NCBI GenBank assembly: GCA_021787655.1
Contig: JAJYLM010000034.1
Coordinates: 1 to 16,804, forward strand
Direction of reading: 5' to 3'
Origin: a bacterium
Lineage (GTDB): Bacteria > JAMCPX01
DNA length: 16,804 nucleotides
Of the stretch, positions 7,099 through 15,723 are shown piece by piece (the first letter of the stretch is position 1; each line of letters begins with the position of its first letter). Both the position numbers and the translations under genes were made by a program. The notes under the pieces are model-generated. The model had not been told where the DNA came from and did not search any database. It was given only the letters and a program-made list of their open reading frames with translations.

Positions 7099-7486
7099 GG
7101 GTACTCCTTTCACTCTGTTTCTTCTTCAGGGCCACGGTGCTGCAAAACGCAACGCCCTTTTTACTGACCTCGTTCAGGCTCCTGTTATCTTTTTGAAGGA
7201 TAGGATCGTCCTTGGGTAACGATGGCAAAAGGCGGATGAAGTCACGGTTATGCGTGTTTGTCTTGTCCTGCGAAAGTCTGTAGAATGACCACGTGCCCCT
7301 TTTCTCCATCTCAATAAGTCCCGCATTTTTGAGAATTCCGAGGTGTTTGGAAACCGTCGACTGCCCCATGCCGAGTATGACCATGAACTGGCAGACGCAC
7401 AACTCGCTGTGTGCAAGGAGATTCAATATCCTCACCCTTGTTTCATCTGACATCGCCTTGGTCGATCTGACAAAGTCTCTCAGCAT
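7088..7486 (-). CDS. arsR: ArsR/SmtB-family arsenic-responsive repressor
   Basis: Winged-helix repressor of the ars operon, released from DNA by As(III)/Sb(III). The 132 residues include MSDETRVRILNLL, the metalloid-site helix SELCVCQFM with Cys30 and Cys32 (the ELCVC motif of classical ArsR), the recognition helix region GQSTVSKHLGILKNAGLIE, and the wing KRGTWSFYRL. The C-terminal 40 residues are charged and hold one more Cys (about 114), which could serve as a third ligand. It is the first gene of the operon and its end overlaps arsD, so it is autoregulated. The ATG at 7486 follows AAGGAA. The presumed operator lies 12-33 bases upstream of the start, and a near-copy lies far to the right at 16515-16534. 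Confidence 0.95.
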   Translation of the reverse strand: MLRDFVRSTKAMSDETRVRILNLLAHSELCVCQFMVILGMGQSTVSKHLGILKNAGLIEMEKRGTWSFYRLSQDKTNTHNRDFIRLLPSLPKDDPILQKDNRSLNEVSKKGVAFCSTVALKKKQSERSTHAG

Positions 7487-7497
7487 CTTTTTATTCC

Positions 7498-7544
7498 TTT
7501 ATCACCATATAGTGATAAATAACCATGACGACGTTTTCTGTCAA
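7498..7544 (-). promoter_or_regulatory. arsR promoter with ArsR operator
   Basis: On the - strand, TTGACA (7539-7544) is a perfect -35 box. A weak TATTTA (7516-7521) lies 17 bases downstream as -10. The inverted repeat TTTATCAC-N6-GTGATAAA (7498-7505 and 7512-7519, spacer CATATA) overlaps the -10 and covers the expected transcript start, the usual place for ArsR repression. The same operator core and the same operator-to--35 distance recur at 16515-16560. Assignment of the repeat to ArsR is by position and symmetry. Confidence 0.8.
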
Positions 7545-7557
7545 GGAAATTGAAAAG

Positions 7558-7574
7558 GGTTTATCGGGCAAACC
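7558..7574 (-). terminator. Possible weak terminator after the MFS gene
   Basis: GGTTT (7558-7562) and AAACC (7570-7574) form a 5-base stem with a 7-base loop. Read on the - strand it is followed by CTTTTCAATTT. It lies between the MFS stop at 7607 and the arsR promoter, where the efflux transcript should end. The stem is short, so this is only a suggestion; without it the efflux operon could read through into arsR. Confidence 0.3.
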
Positions 7575-7606
7575 GGTTCTTGGATTTTGTGATAGATTTT
7601 TCTGAG

Positions 7607-9163
7607 TTAAAGTTCTATCGTCGGGGCTTCACCAGTACCTTCGCCGTTCTTTGCGGATTTGACGCCCTTGAGCACGAACACAATTGGAAGCGTGATGAGA
7701 AACGCAAGAGCCATAAACAAGAATGCATGATTGGATGCGATCATGAATGCCTGTTTGGTCACCAGCCCGTTGATCAGCATCAGAGCCTTGTGCATCGGCG
7801 GATAAGAAACTGGAGAATGCGTGATTGCTGCAGCATGCTTCAAAAGCATGAGGCTCGGAGTATTGTAAACACTGACATTTCTGCTCAGTACAGCATGGTT
7901 CATTTGGACATTATTGTCCATCATGGTGGCAAGCATGGCAATGCCGATAGATCCCGCGACCTGCCGGATTAAGTTATACAATCCCGATGCATCCGTCTTG
8001 AACTTGTTCTCGATAGTTAGAAGCGATGATACATTCAGGGAAACGATAATGAAACCAAAGCCTATACCCTGAACAAACTGCGGCCAGAATATCTCCCAGA
8101 AGCCCATGTCCAAACTCAGGCTGCCGAGCTGTATGGATGAGATGATAGCCAGGACGAACCCCGTACCAACCAGTATTTTCGGTCCCAGTTTATTGAACAG
8201 CTTACCTGCAAGAGGCATCGCAAAAGCCATCGCAAGCCCCCGCGACATGATTGCAAGACCTGCATCATACGCAGAATAGCCCATGATATTCTGGAGGAAC
8301 ATAGGCAATAAAAAAAGGCTGCCGAACATACCCAGACTGAAGACCATGGAGAGGAAGGAGTTTGCCGAGAGGTTTATGTCTTTCAAAACCTTTACATTGA
8401 CCGCGGGATGTTCCGAAGAGAGTTCTTTGACAATGAAAAGGATTATGGCAAGAGCCGATATGATTGTTAAGGTCACGATATAATTCGAAGAAAACCAGTC
8501 TTTATATTCACCATCGGTTAAAACAATCTGCATGGCACCAAGGCCGATGGTGAGAAAGGTTATGCCGAACCAATCGACGCCTCCTTTGAGTTTCTCGAGA
8601 AAGGGAGGGTCTTGGATAAACATATACAGGAGGACAAGATTGATCAGACCGATGGGCAGATTGACATAAAAGACCCACGGCCATGAGTAGTTGGTGACAA
8701 TCCATCCGCCGAGGTACGGGCCTATCGCTGGTCCAAGGACAATGGCAAGACTGAAGATTGCCATTGCAGTACCCTGTTCTTCCCGTGGAAACGTTTCGGC
8801 AAGGATTGCCTGGGCAAGCGGTATCAGAGCACCGCCGCCCATGCCCTGGAGGAGGCGGAACACGACGATGGACGGCAGGTTCCATGCAACACCACACAAT
8901 AAGGAACTCACCGTGAACAGGAGGACCGACAGCATGTAATAGTTTTTCCTCCCTAACAGCGAACTGAAAAAACTTACCAGCGGCATAAGAACGACACCGG
9001 AAAGCATGTATCCGGTAATCACCCAGGTTATTTCTTCTATGGACGCCGACATGGACCCTTTGATATAGGGCAAAGCAACATTGACGACACTCATATCTAT
9101 ACTGAAGAGTGTTGTACTGGGAATAACCGCTAAGGTCACAAGCCATTTATTGGTTTTCGTCAT
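7607..9163 (-). CDS. emrB: EmrB/QacA-type MFS exporter (DHA2, 14 TM)
   Basis: Inner-membrane proton-driven drug exporter of the DHA2 family, 518 residues, the usual length. Visible hallmarks are SIDMSVVNVALPYI in helix 1 (21-34), the loop after helix 2 with GRK (71-73), RLLQGMGGGALIP in helix 4 and the antiporter motif GPAIGPYLGGW (144-154). A long loop before the last helix is typical of EmrB proteins that work with a fusion protein. It is the third gene of the tolC-emrA-emrB unit, 13 bases after emrA. The Shine-Dalgarno is poor (GGAAA). Together the three genes should form a tripartite pump across both membranes. The substrate cannot be read from sequence; hydrophobic toxins or organoarsenicals are possibilities only. 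The symbol is given at family level. Confidence 0.93.
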   Translation of the reverse strand: MTKTNKWLVTLAVIPSTTLFSIDMSVVNVALPYIKGSMSASIEEITWVITGYMLSGVVLMPLVSFFSSLLGRKNYYMLSVLLFTVSSLLCGVAWNLPSIVVFRLLQGMGGGALIPLAQAILAETFPREEQGTAMAIFSLAIVLGPAIGPYLGGWIVTNYSWPWVFYVNLPIGLINLVLLYMFIQDPPFLEKLKGGVDWFGITFLTIGLGAMQIVLTDGEYKDWFSSNYIVTLTIISALAIILFIVKELSSEHPAVNVKVLKDINLSANSFLSMVFSLGMFGSLFLLPMFLQNIMGYSAYDAGLAIMSRGLAMAFAMPLAGKLFNKLGPKILVGTGFVLAIISSIQLGSLSLDMGFWEIFWPQFVQGIGFGFIIVSLNVSSLLTIENKFKTDASGLYNLIRQVAGSIGIAMLATMMDNNVQMNHAVLSRNVSVYNTPSLMLLKHAAAITHSPVSYPPMHKALMLINGLVTKQAFMIASNHAFLFMALAFLITLPIVFVLKGVKSAKNGEGTGEAPTIEL

Positions 9164-9176
9164 GATCGTTTTTCCG

Positions 9177-10265
9177 TTAATGTTCTATGCTGACATACGG
9201 ATAAACAGATAACCCCGGATACAGCGGTGTGTCCGTGTATGATGCCTGATCCAGAACAATCTTTACCGGCACCCTCTGTACCACCTTGATAAAGTTCCCG
9301 GTTGCGTTCTCCGGCGGCAGCAGGCTGAAAGCAGAACCGCTGCCCGACTGGAAGCTCGCAACATGGCCTTTGAAGGTCTTGCCCGGATATGCGTCGATCT
9401 TGATCCTCACCGGTGCTCCGATCTTTATCTTACTGATATCTGTTTCTTTGAAATTGGCGACAATCCACACCTTGTCAAGATCCACGACACTCAGGTAGGG
9501 TATCCCCGGCATCACGTATGCCCCCGGGTTGACGTTCTTTTTTGTTACATAGCCGTTGCACGGGGCATACACCGTCGTCCTCTGGAGATTGATCGCTGCC
9601 AGCTTATAGCCGGACTCGAGTGCATCCGTGACCATTGTCTTGGTTTTTAATTCTTCCCTGAGGTTCTGAATACTGGTTTTGAGCTGGACAATGGTCGCCT
9701 GATCGGCACCGACCTTGGCCGAACTCATGGCATATTTCGTTTTCATTTCATCGTACGAAAGTCTGGAAACTGCATTGTCTTTTAACAGGTTCCCATAGCG
9801 CTGTGCATTTTCTTCATTCAGCGTATTCATCGCTGTATCGGCCTTCAATTCATATCCCGCCTTGATCAACATTTCCTTTTGCATAGCTATCGACAAGTTA
9901 ATCTGTTTGAGTTCATTTTTGTTTGCCCGATACTGTGCCTGTGCCCTGTTTGTGTTCTCGTTATAGTCGGACGGATCGATGGTAAACAGGGGATCGCCGG
10001 CCTTCACGTACTGATTGTCGTGAACAAATACCTTGAGGATCTGTCCTTTTACCTGCGGTGCTACCGGTACAATGGCACTGCTTCCCTCGACAAAGGCATC
10101 ATCCGTATCAACATGCGTGAACATGAAACGTATCGTTGGAATCTCAGCAATCAAGAGTATCAATGCAACCACTGCCGAGGATATCAGGATGATCTTTCGT
10201 TTTGATCTTTTTGCCGGTTTCTGGATCTGTTGTTTTGGTTTGTTTTCCAGGTTATTATTTTCCAT
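9177..10265 (-). CDS. emrA: EmrA/HlyD-family membrane fusion protein
   Basis: Periplasmic adaptor anchored by one helix (about residues 25-45, KIILISSAVVALILLIAEIP) after a basic cytoplasmic stretch. The pattern VDTDDAFVEGSSAIVPVAPQVKGQI is the first half of the lipoyl-like domain, a helical hairpin of about residues 100-220 follows, and APCNGYVTKKNVNPGAYV is the second lipoyl half. The beta-barrel region has VWIVANFKETDISKIKIG. The length of 362 fits EmrA. The start ATG at 10265 has GGGAGG 7 bases upstream and overlaps the end of the tolC-like gene by 11 bases, so the two are translationally coupled. It should bridge the MFS exporter and the TolC-like channel of the same operon. Confidence 0.95.
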   Translation of the reverse strand: MENNNLENKPKQQIQKPAKRSKRKIILISSAVVALILLIAEIPTIRFMFTHVDTDDAFVEGSSAIVPVAPQVKGQILKVFVHDNQYVKAGDPLFTIDPSDYNENTNRAQAQYRANKNELKQINLSIAMQKEMLIKAGYELKADTAMNTLNEENAQRYGNLLKDNAVSRLSYDEMKTKYAMSSAKVGADQATIVQLKTSIQNLREELKTKTMVTDALESGYKLAAINLQRTTVYAPCNGYVTKKNVNPGAYVMPGIPYLSVVDLDKVWIVANFKETDISKIKIGAPVRIKIDAYPGKTFKGHVASFQSGSGSAFSLLPPENATGNFIKVVQRVPVKIVLDQASYTDTPLYPGLSVYPYVSIEH

Positions 10266-11676
10266 AATCGTTCCTCCCTATGCTTCTTTCGAGCTTTGCG
10301 AAATTTATTTCATAACCATACAGGGCGTTATAGTAATTCAGTTCGGCCTGTGTAAGGTACGTTTGTGCGTCCAAAACTTCGGTGGATGTGACCAGTTGCT
10401 GTCCGTACTGCTTATTGGTGATACGGTAGTTTTCTTTTGCTTGTGCGAGCGCTGCCTCAGATGTGCTGATATCATCGGCAGCAGTATGCAATGCTATAAA
10501 ATCACTCTTTACCTGAAGTTTGACCTGATTCATGAATGCACGGAGCTGATTTTGCAGCGCCGATTTCATATAATCGGCCTGCTGGGCGTTGTCCGTTGTT
10601 TTGAGCCAGTTAAACAGCGTCCACTTTATGCCGATGCCTACCATTTGATTATATTGATTCTGATAAATGTTTCGTGCGGCAAGACCGTCCTGTCCGGCCT
10701 GGGTGTACGCTGCAAACGCAAAGACATGCGGATAATATTCGCTCTCTGCGAGCCTGACGTGGGTGTTTGCCTCCTGTACCCGTATGCCCATTGCCTTGAG
10801 CTCGGGTCGTTCCTGTAAAGCTTCATCCGTCAATGCCGTCAGGGTATCTGTTGACGATGTGACAGAAGTAATATCCTGTAATTGCACATCTTGATTCAAA
10901 TCTCTGTTTATTACTGTATTGAAGTTTGCCCGTGCAATATCGAGGTTTGCCGCTGCCTGGGATTTAAATTGAACCGCATCTGCCAATGCAACCTGTGATT
11001 TGAGCAGATCATTATAGGCAATGATACCCCGATCGTAGAAATGCTGTGCCTCATCTTCATGCGATGTCAGCTGTCGTACCCGTTCGTCAGCAACCTGGAG
11101 TTGTTTCTGTGCGCGCAGTGTATTGAAGTACACAATCTTTACTTCTTCCGCAATGTTGAGCAGGGCCTCTTCCCGCTGTACCCGGGCGACATCGATGCCC
11201 AATTCTGCAAGTTTGTGCTGATTGAAAAGTGCAAAACCGGTAAAAATGGGCTGCTTGAGTTCAATCTCCCAGTTTATCAGTGCAGTCCCGTTCATATACA
11301 TGCGCGGCGGGAGGTACACAGAGTCTCCATTGGGTTTGCCGGCATTAAAAACCGGCAGTGGCCGGTGCGGTATCTGAAGGTACGGCTGGTTCTTCAATCC
11401 TACTGCGCTGTAATCAAAAGAAAGTTCCGGCAGCATGCCCGCTGTCGCACTCCGTCTTTGTGCCTGCGCAGCCTTGATCTGATCCATGGTGGCCCGTATC
11501 AAATAGTTGTTGTGAATTGCTTCCTGCACTGCAGAACCGGGCGTATACGCATCACCCGCCCTTGCGTTCCCTGAGAATGACAGCGCCGCAAAAACGATGA
11601 GGAGAGCCGATAGGGCATAGTTATCTATCTTCATACCCCCCTTGCTCATTGCCGTTCTCTCTTTTTTGCACTTCAT
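10255..11676 (-). CDS. TolC-like outer-membrane efflux protein
   Basis: 473-residue outer-membrane channel of the OEP family. An N-terminal signal peptide is visible (hydrophobic ALSALLIVFAALSFSG, likely cut after ARA at residue 40), followed by a long helical body with two repeats (for example VKIVYFNTLRAQKQLQVADERV and VKSDFIALHTAADDISTSE) as in TolC. The ATG at 11676 was chosen because AAGGAG precedes it at 6 bases; a later ATG at 11634 (MKIDNYAL) would give a tidier signal peptide and also sits behind a G-rich stretch, so it remains possible. First gene of the tolC-emrA-emrB operon, with a TetR-type operator between its -10 box and its Shine-Dalgarno. Confidence 0.93.
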   Translation of the reverse strand: MKCKKERTAMSKGGMKIDNYALSALLIVFAALSFSGNARAGDAYTPGSAVQEAIHNNYLIRATMDQIKAAQAQRRSATAGMLPELSFDYSAVGLKNQPYLQIPHRPLPVFNAGKPNGDSVYLPPRMYMNGTALINWEIELKQPIFTGFALFNQHKLAELGIDVARVQREEALLNIAEEVKIVYFNTLRAQKQLQVADERVRQLTSHEDEAQHFYDRGIIAYNDLLKSQVALADAVQFKSQAAANLDIARANFNTVINRDLNQDVQLQDITSVTSSTDTLTALTDEALQERPELKAMGIRVQEANTHVRLAESEYYPHVFAFAAYTQAGQDGLAARNIYQNQYNQMVGIGIKWTLFNWLKTTDNAQQADYMKSALQNQLRAFMNQVKLQVKSDFIALHTAADDISTSEAALAQAKENYRITNKQYGQQLVTSTEVLDAQTYLTQAELNYYNALYGYEINFAKLERSIGRNDYGK

Positions 11677-11690
11677 ATTTTTCTCCTTAC

Positions 11691-11737
11691 TATGTAAACG
11701 ATTACTTACATATTACTGCAAAAATATCCCCTGTCAA
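11691..11737 (-). promoter_or_regulatory. Promoter of the tolC-emrA-emrB operon with TetR-type operator
   Basis: On the - strand, TTGACA (11732-11737) and TAATAT (11710-11715) are spaced by 16 bases. The inverted repeat TATGTAA-N8-TTACATA (11691-11697 and 11706-11712) overlaps the -10 and spans the expected start of transcription. On the + strand the core is GTAA-ACGA-TTAC followed by TTAC. The same core occurs at 16373-16384 and, with one changed base, at the tetR promoter. Confidence 0.75.
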
Positions 11738-11751
11738 GTGTTTTCATAAAA

Positions 11752-12342
11752 TTAGTTAGACATCATACGCTGCATTAAAAAGAACATTCTTTTGCAGAAG
11801 CCTTGCATGTTGAACTTGTCCTCGTTCAGAATGAGCTCTATGTTCAGGGTTATGGGAATGCCCATGTAGATCGTTGCAATATCGTCCACAACGAGCTTCC
11901 TGTTCCATAAACCTTCTGCAATCCCGTCCCGTATAATTTTGCTGATCAGGGATTTTTGTTCAGAGAGTATTTCGCGCAAATTATCCTTTAGGTCCTTATC
12001 GTTCATGTGGGCTGCTTCAGAGAAGAGAAGTATCGTGATCCCTTTATTTTCAATCAGATATTTCACATGGCTGCAAAGGAACGAGAATAGCCTTTTCTCC
12101 GATCCTTCAGCATCCAGGCTAATCCGCCGCAGTTCGCCGATGAGATCGGTTTTTACATCCTGCATGATGCCGAGCATGATGTCCCGTTTCGATTTGAAAT
12201 GACGGAATATTGCACCTTCTGTTATACCGACCCTCTTCGCCAGATTTCTCGTTGACAGCTGATCCAGTCCTTCAGTGAAGATAATGTCGAGCACGGCCTT
12301 TTTAATTTGCTCCTGCCGTATTTCTGTTGTTTTTCTTTCCAT
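11752..12342 (-). CDS. TetR/AcrR-family repressor
   Basis: 196 residues. The N-terminal helix-turn-helix is clear: IKKAVLDIIFTEGLDQLSTRNLAKRVGITEGAIFRHFKSKRDIM (about residues 14-57), with the TetR signature GAIFRHFKSK. The C-terminal ligand and dimer domain is of the general AcrR kind, with cysteines at the SFLCSHV and GFCKRMF segments. The ATG at 12342 fits the family N terminus; an in-frame GTG at 12360 lies upstream of the predicted transcript start and is rejected. No Shine-Dalgarno precedes the ATG, and the promoter places the transcript start at or one base from it, so the message may be leaderless. The operator in its own promoter and the match at tolC suggest it represses itself and the efflux operon just downstream on the same strand. 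Confidence 0.93.
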   Translation of the reverse strand: MERKTTEIRQEQIKKAVLDIIFTEGLDQLSTRNLAKRVGITEGAIFRHFKSKRDIMLGIMQDVKTDLIGELRRISLDAEGSEKRLFSFLCSHVKYLIENKGITILLFSEAAHMNDKDLKDNLREILSEQKSLISKIIRDGIAEGLWNRKLVVDDIATIYMGIPITLNIELILNEDKFNMQGFCKRMFFLMQRMMSN

Positions 12343-12349
12343 AGCAATA

Positions 12350-12378
12350 CATATAATCACTTACTTACTTAATGTCAA
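12350..12378 (-). promoter_or_regulatory. tetR promoter with TetR-type operator in the spacer
   Basis: On the - strand, TTGACA (12373-12378), a 17-base spacer and TATATG (12350-12355). On the + strand the spacer region reads ATATAATCACTTACTTAC (12351-12368), which contains TAA-TCAC-TTAC, the same half-site arrangement as at 11691-11712 and 16370-16388, with the first arm changed from GTAA to ATAA. The predicted start of transcription (about 12343) nearly coincides with the ATG. The remaining 12379-12520, up to the chrA stop, shows no gene or clear terminator. Confidence 0.7.
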
Positions 12379-12520
12379 GCATTTTCTGAACATAGATTCG
12401 TTCTTGTGCGGACATGCATATGTCATCTATCTCGTGCGGTAGCGTCAGTACGCATGTGCTCTTGGTGTATTCAATTCCGGCCTAAGAAGATATTCCCTTC
12501 GTTTCATATTTTTGGTCACA

Positions 12521-13690
12521 TTATAATAATATGAGTGAAATACCTGCCCCTATCAGAACCACGTACAAAATATTTACTTTTCTGATGAGTGCAATCAATG
12601 CAGCCAATCCAACGAAAACCTTCACAGCGTCCCAGGAGACCACTGATGCAAATTTGATGGTAACAAAGAAGAGCAGTCCGACGAAGGACGATAGCACGCC
12701 TTTTGCAACCTTAAAAAATAATTCGGAATTCTTCAGACGATCAAAAAAAGGTGTAACTGTAATTAGTATCAGGAACGAGGGCGTGAATACGGCAATGGTG
12801 GCAACGACAGCCCCCGCTACCCCGGAAAGAATGAAGCCCACGAAGGTTGCGGTGATAACAATCGGGCCCGGCGTTATCTGTCCAAGAGCGATGCCATCCA
12901 TGAATGTCCTGTTGTCCATCCATCCCCTTACCTCTACGATCTCATGGAGCATTAATGGCAGAGATGCGAAACCACCGCCAAAAGTAAAGGTGTCTATCTT
13001 GAGCATCAGACCTGCCAGCGTAAAGAGCTTTGTGTCTGCATAAAAGAGTACTGAGAGTACAAATAAGAGCAGAACAAAAAGGAAACCTATTTGTATATAT
13101 ATTTTTCGGTTGGCTTTCTCTTTCAGCGCGAGATGAGATCCGTGCTTTTCACGCATAAAAAGAAGCATACCAATAATGCCGGCGACAATGATTACCAGGA
13201 ACGGACTCATACCTGTCCAGAATAGTATGGCAGATAGCACAGCTATCAAAAACTCACGATAATTTTTTACAGACTCCCTGCCAAACGAAAATGTAGCATT
13301 TGCCACGATTGCCACGACGATTACCGCAAGCCCTCTGAATAATATGGTCACCTGATTCAGGTTGTGAAACCTGACATAAAGAAAAGACAGAACAAGCATG
13401 ATTACAAATGCAGGCAGTCCAAACCCTATATATGTGGCCAATGCACCTTTTACGCCCCGTATCCTGAAGCCGACATAGGCTGCTGTCTGCATGGCAGTTG
13501 CTCCTGGTATGGTCTGGCATATCACGATACCGTCTTTAAAGGTATCTTCATCAAGCCAATGGTTGTGCTTTACCGACAACTCTTTGATATACGTAACCAT
13601 TGCAGGACCGCCGAAGGCTGTGAGTCCCAGTCTGAGAAACGATATAAATAAAAGGGCGAGGGAAGGAATTTTGTGTTGTGATTCACTCAT
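12521..13690 (-). CDS. chrA: Chromate transporter ChrA, long two-domain form
   Basis: Inner-membrane CHR-family transporter, 389 residues, with two homologous halves as in long-chain ChrA. The first half has FGGPAM (26-31), then CQTIPGATAMQTAAYVGFRIRG (about 58-79). The second has FGGGFASLPLM (237-247) and LGQITPGPIVITATFVGF (about 269-286). Known members export chromate, and the family is also seen near other oxyanion genes, so chromate as substrate is likely but not certain. The Shine-Dalgarno is weak (AAGAC). A 122-base AT-rich gap separates it from the TauE gene and holds a T-run and a small TGAAT-N3-ATTCA repeat (13743-13755); a separate promoter there is possible, but I see no good -35. 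Base composition is clearly more AT-rich than in the left part of the window. Confidence 0.95.
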   Translation of the reverse strand: MSESQHKIPSLALLFISFLRLGLTAFGGPAMVTYIKELSVKHNHWLDEDTFKDGIVICQTIPGATAMQTAAYVGFRIRGVKGALATYIGFGLPAFVIMLVLSFLYVRFHNLNQVTILFRGLAVIVVAIVANATFSFGRESVKNYREFLIAVLSAILFWTGMSPFLVIIVAGIIGMLLFMREKHGSHLALKEKANRKIYIQIGFLFVLLLFVLSVLFYADTKLFTLAGLMLKIDTFTFGGGFASLPLMLHEIVEVRGWMDNRTFMDGIALGQITPGPIVITATFVGFILSGVAGAVVATIAVFTPSFLILITVTPFFDRLKNSELFFKVAKGVLSSFVGLLFFVTIKFASVVSWDAVKVFVGLAALIALIRKVNILYVVLIGAGISLILL

Positions 13691-13812
13691 TCTTTGTCTT
13701 GTTTTTTATTTTGTGTCTTTTATGTTAACATCTTATTTATACTGAATAAAATTCATTTTCCATTGAGTGGTTAAACACTTTTGAAAAAAAATCACTTGGG
13801 TTTTTATAGTTT

Positions 13813-14565
13813 TCATTTGAAGAGCAGATTCCACATCATTTCTCCTGCAATACCAAGCAGCACGATACCGATGATAAGCTTCACCTGTCTGGCACTCAGT
13901 TTTTCCGTCATAAGCCATGCACCGAAAACAGCGCCAAGGATGGAACCTATTGCCGTAAAACCCAACAATTTTACGTCAATATTCCCCAGTGTTGCATGAC
14001 CTAAAAAGCCTGCAAAAGAAGAAAATATGACAATAAAGGCAGTGGTGCCTGATGCTTTTTTCGGATTAATGCCCGTCCAGATGAGCACCGGAACAATGAT
14101 ATTCCCTCCGCCGACTCCCAGAAGCCCGCTGATGAACCCTGCAAGAGTGCCAATCGAAATACCATCGGCAATCTGTTTGCGCTGCGAGCGTTCTTCCTTT
14201 TTTTCCCGGGGGGAGTAAAAAAGCATCAACAAGCTTGAAAAGACAAGGAACCCGACAAACAGCCATTTCAGCACAGAAGCATTGAGACTATGGCTTACAT
14301 AAGCCCCTGCCAGCGACATGATTGTTGCTACGATTATGATAGGAACTGCCACCCTCCAAAGAATCAGCCGTGCTGTGATATAACGGTACGATGCAATCGA
14401 CATGGCTATACAATTCAGCAGCAGAGCCACCGCCATTGCCACATGAATATCTATGCCAAGGGTAATAAAGATAGGTATCAATATGAACGCAGCTCCGGAT
14501 CCTGCAATAGCGAGTAATGCGGTAAAGACGAACGTAATCAAACCTGCCAGAAGAGCTGTCGTCAT
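13813..14565 (-). CDS. TauE/SafE (TSUP) family anion permease
   Basis: 250-residue inner-membrane protein of the sulfite exporter TauE/SafE family, with about eight hydrophobic helices and the family's two glycine-rich repeats: FTALLAIAGSGAAFILIPIF near the N terminus, and GFISGLLGVGGGNIIVPVLIW followed by ASGTTAFIVIFSSFAGFLGH in the second half. Members move sulfite, sulfonates or related small anions, but most are uncharacterised, so the substrate is open. The ATG at 14565 follows AAAGGA at about 8 bases and lies 37 bases after the porin stop. With the porin and ChrA it makes a set of three anion-type transport proteins in one operon. Confidence 0.92.
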   Translation of the reverse strand: MTTALLAGLITFVFTALLAIAGSGAAFILIPIFITLGIDIHVAMAVALLLNCIAMSIASYRYITARLILWRVAVPIIIVATIMSLAGAYVSHSLNASVLKWLFVGFLVFSSLLMLFYSPREKKEERSQRKQIADGISIGTLAGFISGLLGVGGGNIIVPVLIWTGINPKKASGTTAFIVIFSSFAGFLGHATLGNIDVKLLGFTAIGSILGAVFGAWLMTEKLSARQVKLIIGIVLLGIAGEMMWNLLFK

Positions 14566-14602
14566 AGCTTTATCCTTTCTTGAAGTTTATCAACTTTAGA
14601 CA

Positions 14603-15688
14603 TCAGAACATCACCTGCAGTTGAACCCGTGCTATGTCCGTATTGCCTGCCTCGAGCTTTCCAAACCGTTCAAAGGTATAATCCGCCATGAGCTTAAACG
14701 TGTCCCCGACGATGTAATAGTTGAGCCCTGCGGTAAGCCATTTCTCGTTCTTAGTTGACGCGATAAAAGTGTCCGGGTTAAATGTCTGGTACTCCGCCAT
14801 AGGCTGGAGGTACGGTGTTACGAAGTATGCAGCCTGCAGATAATACCCGTCGGATGTGACGGATTTTATCATCTGGTCACTGCTCCTCAGGAACGCACGC
14901 ATATATTCTCCGATAAAAGAAAATCCTCTGTACCGTATTTCACCATCAACACCGTATCTGAAGTCAGTACCAGTAAACGGCAGGCTGCTGTTCAGTATGT
15001 TGCTCAGATTGATCAAACCATTCGCCTTACGGTATGACACAGATGCACCAATACTGACCCCGGGTGTATATGTCTCAGCATCTCCTTTCAGTGGATTGCA
15101 AACAATCCTCGCAACAGAGAGAAAATTGCTGTTTGTATTGTGAGAGGGTATAGTATTGGCACCGGTCCCGTTATACAAACCAACGGCATACTCAAAGGTC
15201 TTATTCAGCACATCTCCTTTTGCTTCAATACCGATATCCCGGGCGAGCGTTTGAGATGACGGAACAAGATTGTTCGATATGAGTGAACGCTCTATCGAAT
15301 AGATTTGCCAATCCGGTGTAAGCCTTTCTCTTCCGAAGGGCGGAACCATCTGACCGGCAACAAATTGTGCAAACGTAAACCTGTCATAAACAATATAGGC
15401 ATCCTGAAGCTGCGGAGACGGCAGGTCACTCCTGCCGATGAATTGAAATCTATACGACAGATGATCCACTGTTTTTCCCGTCAGAATAACCTTTGCACGA
15501 CGTATCTGGAATCCGTCACCGGTAAATGTAGTGGCTGCGGGGCCTATGTTACCATAGGTCCCGCGAACCTGAATATATGCAGAAACATCCGGGATTAAAC
15601 TCGTTGCCATCATCTGCTGTCCTGCCTGTGCTGCCGGAACAAGTGCAACACCCATGAGTATCATGAAGATCGTAACCTTCAAAAACAT
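14603..15688 (-). CDS. OprP/OprO-like outer-membrane porin
   Basis: 361-residue outer-membrane beta-barrel. The signal peptide is clear (MFLKVTIFMILMGVALVPA, cut after AQA at residue 22). The mature part shows the phosphate-selective porin O/P pattern: DGFQIRRAKVILTGKTVDHLSYRFQF, then FVAGQMVPPFGRERLTPDW and IERSLISNNLVPSSQTLARDIG, alternating aromatic strands, and a C-terminal Phe (VQLQVMF) as required for barrel insertion. OprP-type porins favour phosphate or pyrophosphate; arsenate is a close analogue, but selectivity cannot be read here. Starts 35 bases after the FmdE gene and is followed by tauE. Confidence 0.9.
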   Translation of the reverse strand: MFLKVTIFMILMGVALVPAAQAGQQMMATSLIPDVSAYIQVRGTYGNIGPAATTFTGDGFQIRRAKVILTGKTVDHLSYRFQFIGRSDLPSPQLQDAYIVYDRFTFAQFVAGQMVPPFGRERLTPDWQIYSIERSLISNNLVPSSQTLARDIGIEAKGDVLNKTFEYAVGLYNGTGANTIPSHNTNSNFLSVARIVCNPLKGDAETYTPGVSIGASVSYRKANGLINLSNILNSSLPFTGTDFRYGVDGEIRYRGFSFIGEYMRAFLRSSDQMIKSVTSDGYYLQAAYFVTPYLQPMAEYQTFNPDTFIASTKNEKWLTAGLNYYIVGDTFKLMADYTFERFGKLEAGNTDIARVQLQVMF

Positions 15689-15723
15689 TGTGCCTCCCTA
15701 TCGCTGTTCTTGCTCTGTATTCA

